Assembly: GCA_035653295.1 (NCBI GenBank)
Contig: DASRCB010000351.1
Location: forward strand, 1-12,359
Origin: DASRCB01 sp035653295
GTDB taxonomy: Bacteria; Acidobacteriota; Terriglobia; Bryobacterales; Bryobacteraceae
Direction of reading: 5' to 3'
Length of the DNA stretch: 12,359 nt
Under the pieces are notes generated by a model, which was given only the letters and a program-made list of their open reading frames with translations, was not told where the DNA came from and did not search any database. Shown piece by piece: positions 1 to 8,455 of the stretch; position 1 is the first letter of the stretch, and the number at the start of each line of letters is the position of its first letter. The position numbers and the translations under genes were made by a program.

Positions 1-824
1 CGGAGCTGGTGGTAGCGGAAACCGTACTCCGTTCGCAGCGCGCGCTCAGGCAGGACGCGCTGGCTCCCGACCAGGGCATCGGCCATTTCGCCATAGGCCG
101 CCTCCAGAGCGAACCTGGGAACGGTGAACAGAGCCGGCCGATGCAGCGTCGCCCCGAGGGCGCGCGTGAAATCCGCGTTACGCACCGGCTCCGGCGCCGT
201 GCCATTTACCGCGCCGCGGACATCGTCGCGGTCGAGGGCATGCAGAAACAGGCCGACGATATCGGCGATATGAATCCATGACATCCACTGGCGCCCGGAT
301 GCGATCTTCCCGCCAACACCGGCGCGAAACGGCGGAAGCATCTTCGCCATAGCGCCGCCCCCGGGCCCGAGCACAATCCCGGTGCGAATCAGCGCTACCC
401 GCACCCCGAGCGACGCGGCATGCATGGCCGCTCTCTCCCAGGCGACGGTCACGCCCGCGAGGAAATCGTTGCCCGGGGTGGAGACTTCGGTCAGCACTTC
501 ATCGCCGCGCGATCCGTAATAGCCGATCGCGGAGCCGTTCACCAGCACTTTCGGCGCGGGCGTGGCGCGGGTCATGGCGGCGATCACATTGTAAGTGCCC
601 TGTACGCGACTGTCGCGCAGGCGGCGCTTTACCTCCGCTGTCCAGCGCTGCGCCACGGGCTCGCCGGCGAGATTGACCACCGCATCCACCGCATCGAACA
701 CGGCAGGCGACAACACCGCGCCGGCGCGCAGACTGAAGGGAATCACTTCATCGCCGCGGCTGTGAAGGGCCGCAACGAGATGACGACCGATGAACCCGCT
801 GGCGCCTGCGACGGCGACTTTCAC
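1..824 (-). CDS. TIGR01777 family NAD-dependent epimerase/SDR-like protein (3' end cut by window)
   Basis: Reading the minus strand from a GTG at 824-822 gives an open frame of 274 codons that runs off the window edge. The N-terminus carries a Rossmann dinucleotide motif, GASGFIG (residues 7-13), followed by NLAGEPV (about 51-57) and SAIGYYGSRG (about 99-107). These are hallmarks of the TIGR01777/YfcH group of extended short-chain dehydrogenases. The last visible part (VPRFALEAAYGEMADALVGS, then SQRVLP and EYGFRY) matches the DUF1731 C-terminal module, so only about 25 residues should be missing. The substrate of this family is not well established; E. coli YfcH is the usual reference. The GTG start overlaps the TGA of the upstream photolyase by 4 bases (GTGA at 824-821), so translation is probably coupled and the two genes form one unit. 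The family call is firm and the function is open. Confidence 0.93.
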   Translation of the reverse strand, partial: MKVAVAGASGFIGRHLVAALHSRGDEVIPFSLRAGAVLSPAVFDAVDAVVNLAGEPVAQRWTAEVKRRLRDSRVQGTYNVIAAMTRATPAPKVLVNGSAIGYYGSRGDEVLTEVSTPGNDFLAGVTVAWERAAMHAASLGVRVALIRTGIVLGPGGGAMAKMLPPFRAGVGGKIASGRQWMSWIHIADIVGLFLHALDRDDVRGAVNGTAPEPVRNADFTRALGATLHRPALFTVPRFALEAAYGEMADALVGSQRVLPERALRTEYGFRYHQL

Positions 825-2197
825 GGGCGCTCCAGGGCGGCGATCTCGCGGACGTATGCGTCGACGTCCGTTTTGCGCTTCATTCCCTCGTAGGACATAT
901 AGCGAATCGTGCCGAAGATCGGCCGCTCCGTCCAGGGGCGGTCGTGCAGGCCGAAACACCAGAGGATATTCGCGTAGGTACACGGGTCGCGGCCGTCCAG
1001 AGCATAACGGTCGTGCAGGCGAATCATTGTAGCCAGGGCCTCATCATATCCCGCCGACCACTGGATGATCTTCTTGCCCCAGTACATGCGGTAATAGCCG
1101 TGAATTTTGCCGCGGAGCACGAGTTCCCGCTGCGTGGCGTTCCACAGCTCATCGTATGTTTGGGCGCACTCCAGCTGTTCAGCGGTGTACACCGGGTCGC
1201 GCCGGTCGGCGGCATGCTCCCGCATGGTCTTCAGCGCCCAGTCAGGCAAGGCCGCGAGCGAATCATAGTTATCCGTGAAGCGGGTGAAATTGAAGGCCAG
1301 CTCGCGCCGGACGATCAGCTCCTCGAGAAACTCGTCGGCGATGAGCCGCTCCTCGCGCGCGCATTCCTGAACCGCGAGAGCCACCTCCAGGGACGATATC
1401 TGGCCAAAATGCAGATACGGGCTCAGCTCGCTGGTTGCGTGCGCCGAAGGCTCGTTCTTCAGCCGGGCGTAGCGCCGCAGGCCATCGCGAAGAAAGACAT
1501 GGAGCCGCCGGCGCGCCTCATCCGCGCCGCCTCGAAAAGCGATCGAGGGCGGCACGGAGTGGTCGATCTCGCAGGAGGCGACAAGCGTCGCTATGTCGCC
1601 GGGCGTGACTTGGGTATGCCATTGCGGGGCCGGACCGCTCCAGCGGAGATCCACGCGAGGCGCGGGCGCGGGCCGCAGGAATTCGGACAGCACGCGACGG
1701 ATCTTCGGCCGGATCGTGTAAGCCGCATACTCGCGTTTAGCGAAGCTGGCCATGGGCACGATGCACGAGGAATCCACGGCGTAATAGGCTATGTCCAGCT
1801 TTGCCGGCACGGACGCGTTGTGCCCGCGCGCGACGAATGTCGGGTAATCGTCGGTGACCACGGCGGCCGCATCCGCCGCCAGCCGATACAGCACGTCGTT
1901 GGGATCCGCATGGCGGCGCCGCAGATAGAAGCAGTATCCGATGCCGAGCTCGCGCAAGTGCCGCGCGATATCGGGCACGGCTTCCAGCACAAAGGTATGC
2001 AACCGGTCATTAGCGAACGGATACGAACAGGTCAGTCCCTCATAGAAAAGCACGGGCAACCGCTCGCGGTTGGCGAGTTCGATCGCAAAAAGCATCGCGT
2101 GATTCGAGTCGACGCGCCGGTTCATCTGCGACCAGTACAGAACCCATCGGGCGCGGGATCGGAGGGGGGCCGAGTTCAGCGTGCGGACGCGCACCAC
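821..2197 (-). CDS. Class II deoxyribodipyrimidine (CPD) photolyase
   Basis: The 458-residue product should use blue light and reduced FAD to split cyclobutane pyrimidine dimers in DNA. It reads as a class II enzyme: RWVLYWSQMNRRVDSNHA near the N-terminus (antenna/Rossmann domain), RRELAFNFTRFTDNYDSL (about 297-314), LWNATQRELVLRGKIHGYYR (351-370), RMYWGKKIIQW (370-380) and ALDGRDPCTY followed by FGLHDRPW (399-422). Trp352, Trp373 and Trp380 have the same spacing (21 and 28) as the electron-transfer tryptophans I recall in the Methanosarcina mazei class II enzyme (W360, W381, W388), so photoreduction looks intact. Length is normal for the class. The start is GTG, with a second GTG codon directly after it. 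No good Shine-Dalgarno is visible, but the protein begins at the usual distance from the VLYW motif. The gene is coupled to the TIGR01777 gene downstream and diverges from the methyltransferase gene. Confidence 0.96.
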   Translation of the reverse strand: MVRVRTLNSAPLRSRARWVLYWSQMNRRVDSNHAMLFAIELANRERLPVLFYEGLTCSYPFANDRLHTFVLEAVPDIARHLRELGIGYCFYLRRRHADPNDVLYRLAADAAAVVTDDYPTFVARGHNASVPAKLDIAYYAVDSSCIVPMASFAKREYAAYTIRPKIRRVLSEFLRPAPAPRVDLRWSGPAPQWHTQVTPGDIATLVASCEIDHSVPPSIAFRGGADEARRRLHVFLRDGLRRYARLKNEPSAHATSELSPYLHFGQISSLEVALAVQECAREERLIADEFLEELIVRRELAFNFTRFTDNYDSLAALPDWALKTMREHAADRRDPVYTAEQLECAQTYDELWNATQRELVLRGKIHGYYRMYWGKKIIQWSAGYDEALATMIRLHDRYALDGRDPCTYANILWCFGLHDRPWTERPIFGTIRYMSYEGMKRKTDVDAYVREIAALERP

Positions 2198-2222
2198 CCA
2201 GTCAGAGTATCGTGTAGAGATC

Positions 2223-3065
2223 GTGCTCCCGGTTTGCCGGTTCGTTCTCGCCTTCAGCCTTGCCGCGGGCGCGGCTTGCGCTCAGACAAACACAGACCTC
2301 GAAAAGCACATCGCCAATCTGCCGCCCGCCGAACGCGCGTACGAGCGCTTCCGCGCATGGTTTAACTCTCTGCCGCCGGATCAGCAGAAACCCGAAAACG
2401 CGGAGTCTCGCTATCGCGAGTACCTGAAATCAACGGGCGTGTCCGATGTGGAAGCGGACGCTCAGATCAAGCTCATCGACGAGCAGGGCGAACGCTCTGA
2501 AATCGAACGCTGGAATCGCATTCTGACCTCGGACAAGCCGCGATTCAATACGAAGCCGAACGCGTTTCTGATGGAGGTAGCGAAAATGCGCAAGCCGGGT
2601 ACGGCGCTCGACGTCGGCATGGGCCAGGGCCGGAACGCCATCTGGCTGGCGCAGCAGGGCTGGGATGTAACCGGCTTCGATCCCGCGGAGAAGGCAGTGG
2701 CATTGGCCGACGAGAATGCGCGCAAGCTTGGCGTGCATTTGAACACGCAGATCAGGCGGAGCGAGGACTTCGACTTTGGGGAAAGCCGCTGGGACCTCAT
2801 CCTTCTCAGCTATGCGGGAGGCCGGGAGATGCCGGCGAAGCTCCAGAAGGCGCTGAAACCCGGTGGGATTCTGGTCATCGAAGCCTTCCATCGCGACGCC
2901 ACCAAAATCGGCCCGATCGGCGGGGCCGTCGTGTTCGACACGGGCGAACTGCCGGCCTTGTATTCGCAACTGCGCGTGGTTCGCTATGAGGAGCCCGTGG
3001 CCATGGCCGACTTCGGCCTGGAGAACGTCCGCCTGGTGCGATACTGCGGCGAACGGCCTCAGTAG
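2223..3065 (+). CDS. TehB-like class I SAM-dependent methyltransferase with apparent signal peptide
   Basis: From GTG 2223 the product is 280 residues. Residues 1-20 look like a Sec signal peptide: a short Arg-containing n-region (MLPVCR), a hydrophobic stretch (FVLAFSLAAGAA) and an A-C-A|Q cleavage site. A roughly 100-residue charged, helical-looking region follows. The methyltransferase core begins with motif I ALDVGMGQGRN (128-138), then the acidic residue of GFDPAEKA (Asp153) and a LKPGGILVIEAF strand (211-222). The closest family feel is TehB (tellurite-resistance-type methyltransferase). An upstream in-frame GTG at 2181 would add 14 residues but would overlap the divergent photolyase start and lengthen the n-region, so 2223 is preferred. 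The Shine-Dalgarno is weak (GAGA at 2217-2220, very close). The substrate is unknown. An exported SAM enzyme is odd because SAM is cytoplasmic, so the leader may instead act as a membrane anchor. Confidence 0.88.
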   Translation: MLPVCRFVLAFSLAAGAACAQTNTDLEKHIANLPPAERAYERFRAWFNSLPPDQQKPENAESRYREYLKSTGVSDVEADAQIKLIDEQGERSEIERWNRILTSDKPRFNTKPNAFLMEVAKMRKPGTALDVGMGQGRNAIWLAQQGWDVTGFDPAEKAVALADENARKLGVHLNTQIRRSEDFDFGESRWDLILLSYAGGREMPAKLQKALKPGGILVIEAFHRDATKIGPIGGAVVFDTGELPALYSQLRVVRYEEPVAMADFGLENVRLVRYCGERPQ

Positions 3066-3156
3066 CAGCGCAAGCGAGAACTTCCGGCCACAAGCGCGAC
3101 TGAAAAGATACGGCTAACGGGTGTACGCTGATGGCTTAGGACAAACCCCGGCAGTT

Positions 3157-3173
3157 TTGGCCCGCGATTTGCG
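3157..3173 (+). promoter_or_regulatory. Candidate sigma-54 (RpoN) -24/-12 promoter for pntAA-pntAB-pntB
   Basis: The sequence TTGGCCCG-N4-TTGCG fits the RpoN consensus TTGGCACG-N4-TTGCA/T closely. The invariant GG (3159-3160) and GC (3171-3172) are separated by exactly 10 bases. Transcription would start near 3183, giving a leader of about 120 nt before the pntAA TTG. I could not identify an activator (bEBP) binding site by eye. A 17-bp match can arise by chance in GC-rich DNA, but its orientation and position in the only sizeable gap before the operon support it. Confidence 0.5.
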
Positions 3174-3207
3174 AATCAGGGAGCTTCAACCCTATTCCAT
3201 TGGTGGT

Positions 3208-3231
3208 GGGCGGGGCTGGGGAGATCGAGGG
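3208..3231 (+). other. G-quadruplex motif in the pnt leader
   Basis: Four G-runs lie on the sense strand: GGG (3208-3210), GGGG (3212-3215), GGGG (3218-3221) and GGG (3229-3231). The loops are 1, 2 and 7 bases, which fits the classical G3+N1-7 rule. If transcription starts near 3183 the motif would be in the 5' leader RNA. It could equally be a by-product of GC content. Confidence 0.45.
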
Positions 3232-3241
3232 TGTCTCATCC

Positions 3242-3283
3242 GGGCGCTGGCTCCAGCGCCCTGCTGCGTCTCCGGCTCGCCGG
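3242..3283 (+). other. Tandem hairpins in the pnt leader
   Basis: The first is a perfect inverted repeat, GGGCGCTGG (3242-3250) with CCAGCGCCC (3253-3261). The second is CCGGC (3272-3276) with GCCGG (3279-3283). Both have very short centres, so the outer base pairs form the real stems. The second stem ends 7 bases before the Shine-Dalgarno. They could control ribosome access or act as an attenuator, but no U-tract follows, so simple termination is unlikely. Confidence 0.5.
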
Positions 3284-3290
3284 ATATCGA

Positions 3291-3296
3291 GGGAGG
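3291..3296 (+). promoter_or_regulatory. Ribosome binding site fixing the TTG start of pntAA
   Basis: GGGAGG lies 6 bases before TTG 3303. This strong Shine-Dalgarno, and the fact that PntAA proteins begin with a short leader into IVGITKE, decide in favour of the TTG. The alternative in-frame GTG at 3231 would add 24 residues with no family similarity that translate the hairpins. Confidence 0.85.
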
Positions 3297-3302
3297 TCAA
3301 TT

Positions 3303-4445
3303 TTGAGCCTGATCGTTGGAATCACTAAGGAAACCGTGGCCGGCGAGACGCGCGTCGCCATGGCGCCGCGGGCCATGGATCCGCTCCTGAAGCTGGGGAT
3401 CAAGTTCGTGGTCGAAAAGGGCGCCGGTGCGGCGGCCGGCTTCCGCGACGAGGAGTATGCGTCAAAAGGCGCAGAGATCGTCGGCTCGGCCGAAGAGGTG
3501 CGCAAAAAGGCGCAGATCCTTGTACAGGTTCAGGTGACCGACAGCCCCGACCTCTCGGCGCAGCATACCGTCATCGGCATGTGCGACCCGCTGGGGCAGC
3601 CCGGCGCCATGTTCGATCTGGCGCGCCGCGGCATCACTCTGTTTTCGATGGAGCTGATCCCGCGCATTACGCGCGCGCAAAGCATGGACGTGCTTTCCTC
3701 CATGGCGACGGTGGCCGGATACAAGGCGGTGCTCATGGCCGCAATGGAGTTGCCGCGCATGTTTCCTTTAATGATGACCGCCGCCGGGACCATCGCCGCC
3801 TCGCGCGTGCTGGTGCTGGGCGCCGGCGTCGCCGGTCTTCAGGCGATTTCGACAGCGCGGCGTCTGGGCGCAGTGGTGAGCGCATTCGATGTGCGCTCGG
3901 CTGTCAAAGAACAGATCGAGAGCCTGGGCGCGAAGTTCGTGCAGATCGACGTCGGCGAGAGCGCCGAAGGACAGGGCGGCTACGCGAAGCAGCTGAGCGA
4001 AGATGCGATCCGGCGGCAGAGGGAGCAGCTTGGCGCGGTGATGAAGGAGATGGACGTCGTGATCACCACCGCGGCCGTCCCCGGAAAGAAGGCCCCCCTG
4101 CTGATCACCGCGGAGATGGCGCGCGGCATGACTCCCGGTTCGGTCATCGTCGACCTCGCCGCGGAGCGCGGGGGCAACTGCGAGCTGACCAAACCGGGCC
4201 ACGCCATCGTCGATAGCGGCGTCACGATTATCGGTCCGCTGAACGTGCCGGCATCGGTCCCATATCACGCCAGCCAGATGTACGCGCGCAACGTGGCCAC
4301 GTTCCTGAAGAACATGCTGACCAAAGAGGGCGAGCTGAACCTTAACATGGAAGACGAAATTATCAAGGACACGCTGGTGACGCGTGGGGGCCAGGTAGTC
4401 AACCCGCGTGTTGAAGCGCTGCTCGGAACGGTGGTGGTGGCATGA
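3303..4445 (+). CDS. pntAA: NAD(P)+ transhydrogenase subunit alpha part 1 (PntAA, NAD(H)-binding domain I)
   Basis: The 380-residue product is the peripheral dI component that binds NAD(H) and exchanges hydride with the NADP(H)-bound dIII of PntB. Visible features are the N-terminal VGITKETVAGETRVAMAP (shared with alanine dehydrogenase), a Rossmann GAGVAG (173-178) and the RITRAQSMDVLSS loop. In that loop Arg121, Gln126, Asp129 and Ser132 match the spacing of the catalytic RQDS set described in Rhodospirillum rubrum dI. The end of the protein (NLNMEDEIIKDTLVTRGGQV) is typical of the split subunit, which stops before the membrane helices. Length matches the family. The TTG start has a strong Shine-Dalgarno. 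The stop overlaps the pntAB start (ATGA), so the subunits are probably made in coupled fashion. Confidence 0.97.
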   Translation: MSLIVGITKETVAGETRVAMAPRAMDPLLKLGIKFVVEKGAGAAAGFRDEEYASKGAEIVGSAEEVRKKAQILVQVQVTDSPDLSAQHTVIGMCDPLGQPGAMFDLARRGITLFSMELIPRITRAQSMDVLSSMATVAGYKAVLMAAMELPRMFPLMMTAAGTIAASRVLVLGAGVAGLQAISTARRLGAVVSAFDVRSAVKEQIESLGAKFVQIDVGESAEGQGGYAKQLSEDAIRRQREQLGAVMKEMDVVITTAAVPGKKAPLLITAEMARGMTPGSVIVDLAAERGGNCELTKPGHAIVDSGVTIIGPLNVPASVPYHASQMYARNVATFLKNMLTKEGELNLNMEDEIIKDTLVTRGGQVVNPRVEALLGTVVVA

Positions 4446-4753
4446 ATTCCGGATTTTCGCTCGGTCTGCTGAACGTTTGTATTCTTTTTCTGGCCGCATT
4501 TCTCGGTCTCGAACTGGTGCGGCGCGTCTCCCCGCTGCTGCACACGCCGCTGATGTCATTGACCAACGCGATTTCGGCCATCTCCGTGGTGGGCGGCATC
4601 ATGATCGTGGGCGAGGCCGCGGGCATGCACACCAGCTCGGTGCTGGGCGTGGTGGCCATCGTCGCCGCGACTCTGAACATCGTGGCCGGGTTCATGATCA
4701 CCGACCGCATGCTCAAGATGTTCCGGCGCGAGGACAAGAGAGGCAAAAAATAA
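4442..4753 (+). CDS. pntAB: NAD(P)+ transhydrogenase subunit alpha part 2 (PntAB, membrane domain)
   Basis: The 103-residue protein is hydrophobic with three or four predicted membrane segments: NVCILFLAAFLGLELV (about 11-26), ISAISVVGGIMIVG (about 44-57) and SSVLGVVAIVAATLNIVAGF (about 65-84). The core LLHTPLMSLTNAISAISVVG (about 32-51) is a signature of the membrane half of transhydrogenase alpha. A basic tail ends in KRGKK. In E. coli this segment is fused to dI; here it is a separate gene, as in R. rubrum and many other bacteria. It supplies part of the proton channel in dII. The ATG overlaps the pntAA stop by 4 bases and the TAA shares one base with the pntB ATG. Confidence 0.97.
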   Translation: MNSGFSLGLLNVCILFLAAFLGLELVRRVSPLLHTPLMSLTNAISAISVVGGIMIVGEAAGMHTSSVLGVVAIVAATLNIVAGFMITDRMLKMFRREDKRGKK

Positions 4754-6156
4754 TGGAAACCGGCGCTCTTCAGAACTTCTGGCAATACGCGTACTTCCTG
4801 GCGGCGGTGACCATCGTTTTTTCGATTAAATGGCTCAGCTCGCCGACCACGTCCCGCCGCGGCGTCATCGCGGGCGAGATCGGATTCGCGCTGGCGATCA
4901 TCGGCACGCTGCTGCGCGCCGGCGTGCACAACTACACCGAAATCGTGATCGCGATGATTGTCGGCGCGGCCATCGGCGCTCCCATGGCGCTGCTGATGCC
5001 CATGACCGCCGTGCCGCAATTCACGGCTTTGTCGCACGCATTCGGAGCGCTGGCGGCGGCGCTGGTGGGCACCGCCGAATATTACAAGACTGCGACCCCG
5101 CCGACCGGCGCCGAGATGGTGGCGCTGACCATCGAGGTGCTGCTCGGGTATCTGACCTTCACCGCTTCGATCATGGCCTTCGCCAAATTGCAGGACCTGA
5201 TCCCCACGCGGCCCATGACGTACACCGGGCAGAATTTCGTCAACCTCGGGCTGCTCGCCGTGGCCGCGGGTATTGGCGTGTGGATGATCGCCGCTCCGGC
5301 GCCGGCATGGGCGTACCCGGTGTTTATCGGCCTTTCGCTGCTGTTCGGCGTGCTGCTGATTCTGCCCATCGGCGGGGGCGATATGCCTACTGTGATCGCG
5401 CTGCTGAACTCCTACGCGGGCGCCTCGGCCTGCGCCATGGGCTTTGCACTGAACAATCAGATGCTGATCATCGCCGGCGCGACCAACGCCGCATCGGGCT
5501 TCATCCTGTCGGTGATCATGTGCAAGGCGATGAACCGGTCGTTTACCAACGTGCTGTTCGGAGCGTTCGGCCAGGTGCAGGCGGCCGACAAGACGAAACA
5601 GGCTGCGAAGCCGGTGCACAGCGCTACCGCCGAAGATGCGGCCATGATCCTGGCCAATTCCCAGAAGGTGATTATCGTCCCCGGGTACGGCATGGCCGTT
5701 GCTCAGGCACAGCATAAGGTTCGCGAGTTGACCGATCAGCTGGTCAAGCGCGGCGTTGATGTGGAGTTCGCCATCCATCCTGTCGCGGGCCGCATGCCCG
5801 GGCACATGAACGTGCTGCTCGCGGAAGCGGATATCCCCTACGACCGCCTGCACGAGATGGAAGACATCAACGCCGAGTTTTCGGAAGCCGACGTGGCGCT
5901 GGTCATCGGCGCGAACGATGTGGTGAACCCTGCCGCGCGGCACGACAAGAGCAGCCCCATTTACGGCATGCCGATTCTCGATGTGGATAAAGCCCGTACG
6001 GTCATGGTGATCAAGCGCAGCATGAACCCCGGCTTCGCGGGCATCGAGAACGAGCTTTATTACAACGACAAAACGCTGATGCTGTTCGGCGACGCCAAAG
6101 CGTTCGTTGCGGAAATCGTCAAGGAAGTCGCGGCGCAGGCGCCGGTCGCGGCGTGA
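4753..6156 (+). CDS. pntB: NAD(P)+ transhydrogenase subunit beta (PntB, membrane domain II plus NADP(H)-binding domain III)
   Basis: The 467-residue protein combines about nine membrane helices (residues about 10-265) with a soluble NADP(H)-binding domain (about 290-460). His95 in FTALSHAFG, Asp210 in IGGGDMP and Asn219 in ALLNSYAGA appear to match the proton-path residues of E. coli PntB (His91, Asp213, Asn222). Domain III shows VPGYGMAVAQAQHKV (309-323), IHPVAGRMPGHMNVLLAEA (341-359), VIGANDVVNPAA (384-395) and VIKRSMNPGFAGIENELY (419-436), all standard. The enzyme uses the proton gradient to drive NADH + NADP+ to NAD+ + NADPH, making reducing power for biosynthesis. The ATG at 4753 shares one base with the pntAB TAA. 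A longer in-frame opening from 4408 is ruled out because it would replace pntAB. AGAGG about 10 bases upstream is a plausible ribosome site. Confidence 0.98.
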   Translation: METGALQNFWQYAYFLAAVTIVFSIKWLSSPTTSRRGVIAGEIGFALAIIGTLLRAGVHNYTEIVIAMIVGAAIGAPMALLMPMTAVPQFTALSHAFGALAAALVGTAEYYKTATPPTGAEMVALTIEVLLGYLTFTASIMAFAKLQDLIPTRPMTYTGQNFVNLGLLAVAAGIGVWMIAAPAPAWAYPVFIGLSLLFGVLLILPIGGGDMPTVIALLNSYAGASACAMGFALNNQMLIIAGATNAASGFILSVIMCKAMNRSFTNVLFGAFGQVQAADKTKQAAKPVHSATAEDAAMILANSQKVIIVPGYGMAVAQAQHKVRELTDQLVKRGVDVEFAIHPVAGRMPGHMNVLLAEADIPYDRLHEMEDINAEFSEADVALVIGANDVVNPAARHDKSSPIYGMPILDVDKARTVMVIKRSMNPGFAGIENELYYNDKTLMLFGDAKAFVAEIVKEVAAQAPVAA

Positions 6157-6164
6157 TCTAACGG

Positions 6165-6205
6165 GCGGGCCAAAGGCCGCTGCCGTGCAAGCCTAAGGCT
6201 CGCAC
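6165..6205. terminator. Possible bidirectional termination region between pntB and glgX
   Basis: Two hairpins sit in the 53-bp convergent gap. One pairs 6165-6171 with 6175-6180 around an AAA loop, with a single bulged G at 6167. The other pairs GTGC-A-AGCC (6185-6193) with GGCT-C-GCAC (6197-6205) around TAA, with one mismatch. The position between convergent genes suits termination in both directions. Neither hairpin has a proper U-tract on either strand, so these are not textbook intrinsic terminators. Confidence 0.4.
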
Positions 6206-6209
6206 CACA

Positions 6210-8369
<2,160 letters not shown>

Positions 8370-8455
8370 AGATACCGAACATTGGACTGACAGCGCCGCA
8401 GGAGGTTACATCCAGCGGGTAACCTTCGCCCTGCTAGCCTGAAATTGGGACGGCT
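8370..8455. promoter_or_regulatory. Divergent intergenic region glgX/tldD
   Basis: These 86 bp must hold promoters for both genes. No convincing -35/-10 or -24/-12 pair stands out on either strand. The notable element is the inverted repeat at 8403-8425. A GGGA at 8447-8450, 5 bases before the tldD ATG, is a plausible weak ribosome site. An AGGAGG at 8400-8405 resembles a Shine-Dalgarno but has no start codon in range. Confidence 0.5.
8403..8425. promoter_or_regulatory. Operator-like inverted repeat AGGTTAC-N9-GTAACCT
   Basis: A perfect 7-bp inverted repeat with a 9-base spacer lies in the divergent gap between glgX and tldD. The half-site spacing (centres 16 bp apart, about one and a half turns) and the AT content of the arms in a GC-rich background suit a dimeric transcription factor. 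It could also form an RNA stem in the leader of tldD. No regulator gene for it is visible in the window. Confidence 0.5.

Larger units (their letters stand above)
3066..3302 (+). promoter_or_regulatory. Gene-free leader and promoter region upstream of pntAA
   Basis: This is 237 bp without a credible gene. It contains, in order, a sigma-54-like -24/-12 element, a G-quadruplex motif, two tight hairpins and the pntAA ribosome binding site, each listed separately. I see no obvious intrinsic terminator for the methyltransferase gene. A 61-codon frame from 3121 runs through all these elements and over the pntAA start. It shows no family resemblance and is not annotated. Confidence 0.6.

Noticed and set aside
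944..2365. Long plus-strand open frame of 473 codons opposite the photolyase gene
   Set aside because: It lies antisense to a clear class II photolyase, has a low-complexity Arg/Gly/His-rich composition and no recognisable motif. Such frames are expected opposite GC-rich genes.
3231..3302. N-terminal extension of PntAA from GTG 3231
   Set aside because: The extra 24 residues have no place in the PntAA family and translate the leader hairpins. GGGAGG six bases before TTG 3303 marks the real start.
3121..3306. Small 61-codon frame before pntAA
   Set aside because: It has no Shine-Dalgarno or family similarity, runs through the leader structures and overlaps the pntAA start.
4399..5943. Long minus-strand open frame of 514 codons opposite pntAB/pntB
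   Set aside because: It is a shadow of two well-identified membrane proteins, with His/Arg/Gln-rich composition typical of antisense frames and no family features.
8370..8455. Sigma-54-type promoter for tldD or glgX
   Set aside because: TTGG at about 8383 on the plus strand and CTGG on the minus strand lack GC at the required 10-base spacing.
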